NCBI GenBank assembly: GCA_030536555.1
Contig: JAUNPU010000014.1
Coordinates: forward strand, 1-64,000
Source: Eubacteriales bacterium
GTDB lineage: Bacteria; Bacillota; Clostridia; Lachnospirales; Lachnospiraceae
Direction of reading: 5' to 3'
Length of the DNA: 64,000 nt
The translations under genes were made by a program, and so were the position numbers. Below the pieces are notes generated by a model, which saw only the letters and a program-made list of their open reading frames with translations, did no database searches and had not been told where the DNA came from. Shown piece by piece: positions 61,781-64,000 of this stretch (position 1 is the first letter of the stretch; each line of letters opens with the position of its first letter).

Positions 61781-62944
61781 TTACAGATTCTTATCAATCT
61801 CCTTATACCGCTCAGCCATCTGATCCAGGGTCACCTTCTCAACCAGCGGAGCCTTACCGTAGGAGCCGAACTTCACAATCAGGGTACCAACTACCTCTTT
61901 CGCGCCGCGCTCTACGCAGTCAACGATTGTTGCAACATCCTCGTCCGGGATATTGCCGTACATCACGGTGTCCATGATCGGCGGAAGGAATACGCGCGGG
62001 TCAAATGCCTCCTTCTTCGCCTCTAACAGCTCGTAGATGCCTCCGATGGAAGCGCTGGTGCGTTTCTCCGGATATTTTGCAAACAGCTCTTTCATGTTGC
62101 GGGTTACTGCCAGACGGATATCGGTGTCAACGTTGATCTTGTTGATGCCTGCGCCGATGGCTGCCTGCAGCTCCTCGATGGAGATGCCGTAGGTGTTGGA
62201 CAGATTGCCGCCCAGACCGTTGATCTCGTCCACGATGTATTTGGGAACGGTGGAGGAGCCGTGGGATACCAGCGCGCCAAACTGACCGATATGGTTCATG
62301 CACTCACGGATTGCAATGGCAATCTCTCTGCGCAGCTTGACATCCTTGCCCTTGGAAGCGCCGTGCATGGTACCGTAAGAGATAGCCAGTGCATCTACGC
62401 CGGTCTTCTGGAAGAACTCTACCGCGTCCAGCGGGTTGGTGTAGGTGGAGCTTGCGGAGAATACGTGGTCCTCAACGCCAGCCAGCACGCCCAGCTCACC
62501 CTCGACGCTGACGCCTCTTGCGTGTGCATATTTTACAACCTCGCGGGTCAGCTCGATGTTCTCCTTGAACGGCAGGGAAGAACCGTCAATCATCACGGAG
62601 GTATAGCCGCCTGCAATGGCCGCCTTGCAGGAATCAAAATCTCTGCCGTGATCCAGATGCAGAACGATCGGAATCTCGGAATCTGCGCCGTATTTCTTCA
62701 CTGCGTCGCCGATGTTCTTTGCGCCGATTTTCTTGTCTTCCAGGGTTGCGTTCATGAAGTCGGTTCTGCCGCCCATGAAGCCGTTTGCCAGATCTGCGCC
62801 CTGCAGGATAGCCGGGGAGCGGAACATCTCGTGAACCTCAATCACAGCCTTTGCCTGTGCAACCGCATTTACGTTGAATCCGCCCTGGCCGTAGCCGTAT
62901 TTCATGCTTGCCTCCATGAGAGGCCGTAAGGGAATTAAACTCAT
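61781..62944 (-). CDS. fba: Class II fructose/ketose-bisphosphate aldolase
   Basis: 387 residues. Zinc- and substrate-binding elements appear in order: PIVLHLDHGRDFDSCK (His and Asp), VEGELG, ISYGTMHG (His), VSHGSSTVP and INVDTDIRLA. It cleaves fructose 1,6-bisphosphate or a related ketose bisphosphate. It is longer than common class II enzymes (about 280-310), due to a C-terminal extension and an early insert (FMGGRTDFMNATLEDKK). It lies downstream of the NagB-like gene, so an amino-sugar or tagatose role is possible. Confidence 0.88.
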   Translation of the reverse strand: MSLIPLRPLMEASMKYGYGQGGFNVNAVAQAKAVIEVHEMFRSPAILQGADLANGFMGGRTDFMNATLEDKKIGAKNIGDAVKKYGADSEIPIVLHLDHGRDFDSCKAAIAGGYTSVMIDGSSLPFKENIELTREVVKYAHARGVSVEGELGVLAGVEDHVFSASSTYTNPLDAVEFFQKTGVDALAISYGTMHGASKGKDVKLRREIAIAIRECMNHIGQFGALVSHGSSTVPKYIVDEINGLGGNLSNTYGISIEELQAAIGAGINKINVDTDIRLAVTRNMKELFAKYPEKRTSASIGGIYELLEAKKEAFDPRVFLPPIMDTVMYGNIPDEDVATIVDCVERGAKEVVGTLIVKFGSYGKAPLVEKVTLDQMAERYKEIDKNL

Positions 62945-62971
62945 TTTATTTTCTCCTGTTATTTATAAACC

Positions 62972-62996
62972 CTGCGCCGGGACAACCCCGGCGCAG
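62972..62996. terminator. GC-rich hairpin between the NagB-like and aldolase genes
   Basis: CTGCGCCGGG (62972-62981) and CCCGGCGCAG (62987-62996) form a 10-bp perfect stem. It is followed by few T residues on the minus strand, so it may act as an RNA stabiliser or partial terminator. Confidence 0.6.
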
Positions 62997-63024
62997 ATTA
63001 TCAGCTTCTGTCGGTCAATCTGCA

Positions 63025-63846
63025 TCAGTCCGTCAGCTTTGCCACAAACTCCGTGAAGGTCAGCGTGATATCCGGATGGTTCTGCAGCAGGCTTACCGGG
63101 AACTCGGAGGTCTGCTCACCGTATCCTGCTCTGCGGACAACGGCGCGGTGCCAGTTGCGGAAGCATCCCAGACGGATCTTTCTTGCATGAGCGATCTCGT
63201 AGATACCGATGGTCACGCAGTAGTGAGGCATATCCTCCAGTGCGCCGTTGAAGTCGCCGATGGCATTGGCTGCGCGGGTCTCCGGGCTGATATCCAGCAC
63301 GCGGGTCTTCTGTGCCAGAAACTCCTCATTGGTCATGGTTCCGTCCGCCTCGTTGAATGCCACGTGGCCATTGATGCCGATGCCGCCGAATGCGATGTCA
63401 ACACCGCCCAGTTTCTCGATCAGCTCCGGGATGTAGTCGGTATTGTTCGGATCCGGGAATACCCGGTGGTCCTCCGGCATCACCAGCTCCGGCTTTACCT
63501 TAGAATATACGGTACGGTTCATGAAACCACGAAAGCTAAGCGGATGATCCATGGATACCCACTGCCTGTTATCATCCAGATACTCGTCCATGTTGATGAA
63601 CCAGACATCCTTCAGGCTGATGTTCTTCTCGTTGACCATATCTACAAAGTACGGATACTGACCCACCGGACCTACGGGGCAGATAAACACGGTGTGTCTG
63701 CCTGCCGCATTGTTTGCCTCAATCTCGGCAACCATCTGGTCTGCCATCTCTTTAAATACTTCTGCATTGTCGCTCTTGCAGAACAGTTTCATTTTCGGAG
63801 AAGCCAGAAGCTGCTCCTTGCTATACCCATAATATTCGTGACTCAT
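63025..63846 (-). CDS. nagB: Glucosamine-6-phosphate deaminase-like protein
   Basis: 273 residues of the NagB/6-phosphogluconolactonase-like family. The motifs are FINMDEYLDD, FRGFMNRTVY, the active-site loop AFGGIGINGHVAFNEADG and the end SEFPVSLLQNHPDITL. It may convert glucosamine 6-phosphate to fructose 6-phosphate, but the sequence is divergent and could act on another amino sugar. The start at 63846 follows AGGAGGA; an ATG at 63900 would extend into the leader. The last 100 bases of the window beyond it hold no clear gene. Confidence 0.85.
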   Translation of the reverse strand: MSHEYYGYSKEQLLASPKMKLFCKSDNAEVFKEMADQMVAEIEANNAAGRHTVFICPVGPVGQYPYFVDMVNEKNISLKDVWFINMDEYLDDNRQWVSMDHPLSFRGFMNRTVYSKVKPELVMPEDHRVFPDPNNTDYIPELIEKLGGVDIAFGGIGINGHVAFNEADGTMTNEEFLAQKTRVLDISPETRAANAIGDFNGALEDMPHYCVTIGIYEIAHARKIRLGCFRNWHRAVVRRAGYGEQTSEFPVSLLQNHPDITLTFTEFVAKLTD

Positions 63847-64000
63847 GGAATTCTCCTCCTGTCTGTGCAGGGCTGTCCCCCGACAGCCCCGCGTCCCCAT
63901 ACTTAAGCATTTTGCTGTTTCTATAAACTGCTTACTCTAACTATAAGCTTTTCCTGCTCTTATTTGTGCATATGCGCCATGCAGTGCATATCCTCATGGC

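Noticed and set aside
63025..63846. Asn in place of the E. coli NagB Asp in the NDGH active-site motif (INGH) as an inactivating change
   Set aside because: From memory, NagB-like proteins of Gram-positive bacteria commonly have NGH at this position, so this is not evidence of lost activity.

Overview
The window reads as a chromosomal segment of an anaerobic, endospore-forming, low-to-mid GC Firmicute of the class Clostridia, most likely a gut-associated Lachnospiraceae. The evidence is a spoIIIA operon, an FtsEX/M23 peptidase/CtpA cluster, LicT-type antitermination, PTS genes, a vitamin B12-dependent methionine synthase with a separate reactivation protein, and the YitT, CvfB, YqeY and FatA-type thioesterase repertoire. 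Coding density is high and most genes lie on the minus strand. I saw no rRNA, tRNA, CRISPR array, transposase or complete prophage.

Layout. 1-2.4 kb: 3' part of the spoIIIA operon (AA, AB, AC, AD and the start of AE). 2.5-9.5 kb: a choline-binding-repeat secreted protein, MBL hydrolase, rlmH, an esterase, a condensation-like acyltransferase, a GNAT, an orphan response regulator and comEA. 9.6-10.8 kb: a TPP riboswitch whose thiT gene is cut short, next to an AT-rich single-gene cassette. 10.85-15.8 kb: a nucleoside catabolism operon (udp-nupC-deoB-deoC) divergent from a GntR regulator, with matching palindromes in both promoters. 15.9-28.1 kb: an AAA/PD-(D/E)XK protein, dipeptidase, yqeY, a strongly folded intergenic element, prfC, an esterase, coaBC, coaX, a kinase-like protein, an Na+/H+ antiporter and a PIN/NYN-like nuclease. 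28.2-35.5 kb: a nine-gene type IV pilus/type II secretion-like operon. 35.5-39.7 kb: metH, its reactivation factor and metF. 39.9-46.5 kb: a PTS IIC-like protein, ctpA, an M23 peptidase, ftsX, ftsE and a CdaR/PucR regulator. 46.6-51.1 kb: an MsmX/UgpC ATPase, yitT, a methyltransferase, cvfB and an acyl-ACP thioesterase. 51.3-58.4 kb: sugar genes (yhcH-like, kduI, then licT-sulfatase-EIIBC-GH1). 58.5-61.2 kb: an SsuABC/TauABC-type importer. 61.4-64 kb: an AbiEi-like remnant, a class II aldolase and a NagB-like protein.

How the parts work together. The nucleoside operon imports nucleosides (NupC), phosphorolyses uridine (Udp), isomerises pentose 1-phosphates (DeoB) and cleaves deoxyribose 5-phosphate (DeoC). 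The bgl-type operon has two RAT antiterminator sites, one before licT and one overlapping the licT stop codon. It couples PTS uptake of a beta-glucoside to a cytoplasmic sulfatase and a 6-phospho-beta-glucosidase, which suggests use of a sulfated beta-glycoside. FtsEX probably gates the adjacent M23 peptidase at the septum.

Points most worth a second look: the sulfatase/PTS antitermination operon, the interrupted TPP-thiT locus with its cassette, the folded repeat element between prfC and yqeY, a helically phased CTTCAA array upstream of kduI, and the pilus operon 13 bp downstream of metH. All functions are inferred from sequence reading without database searches.
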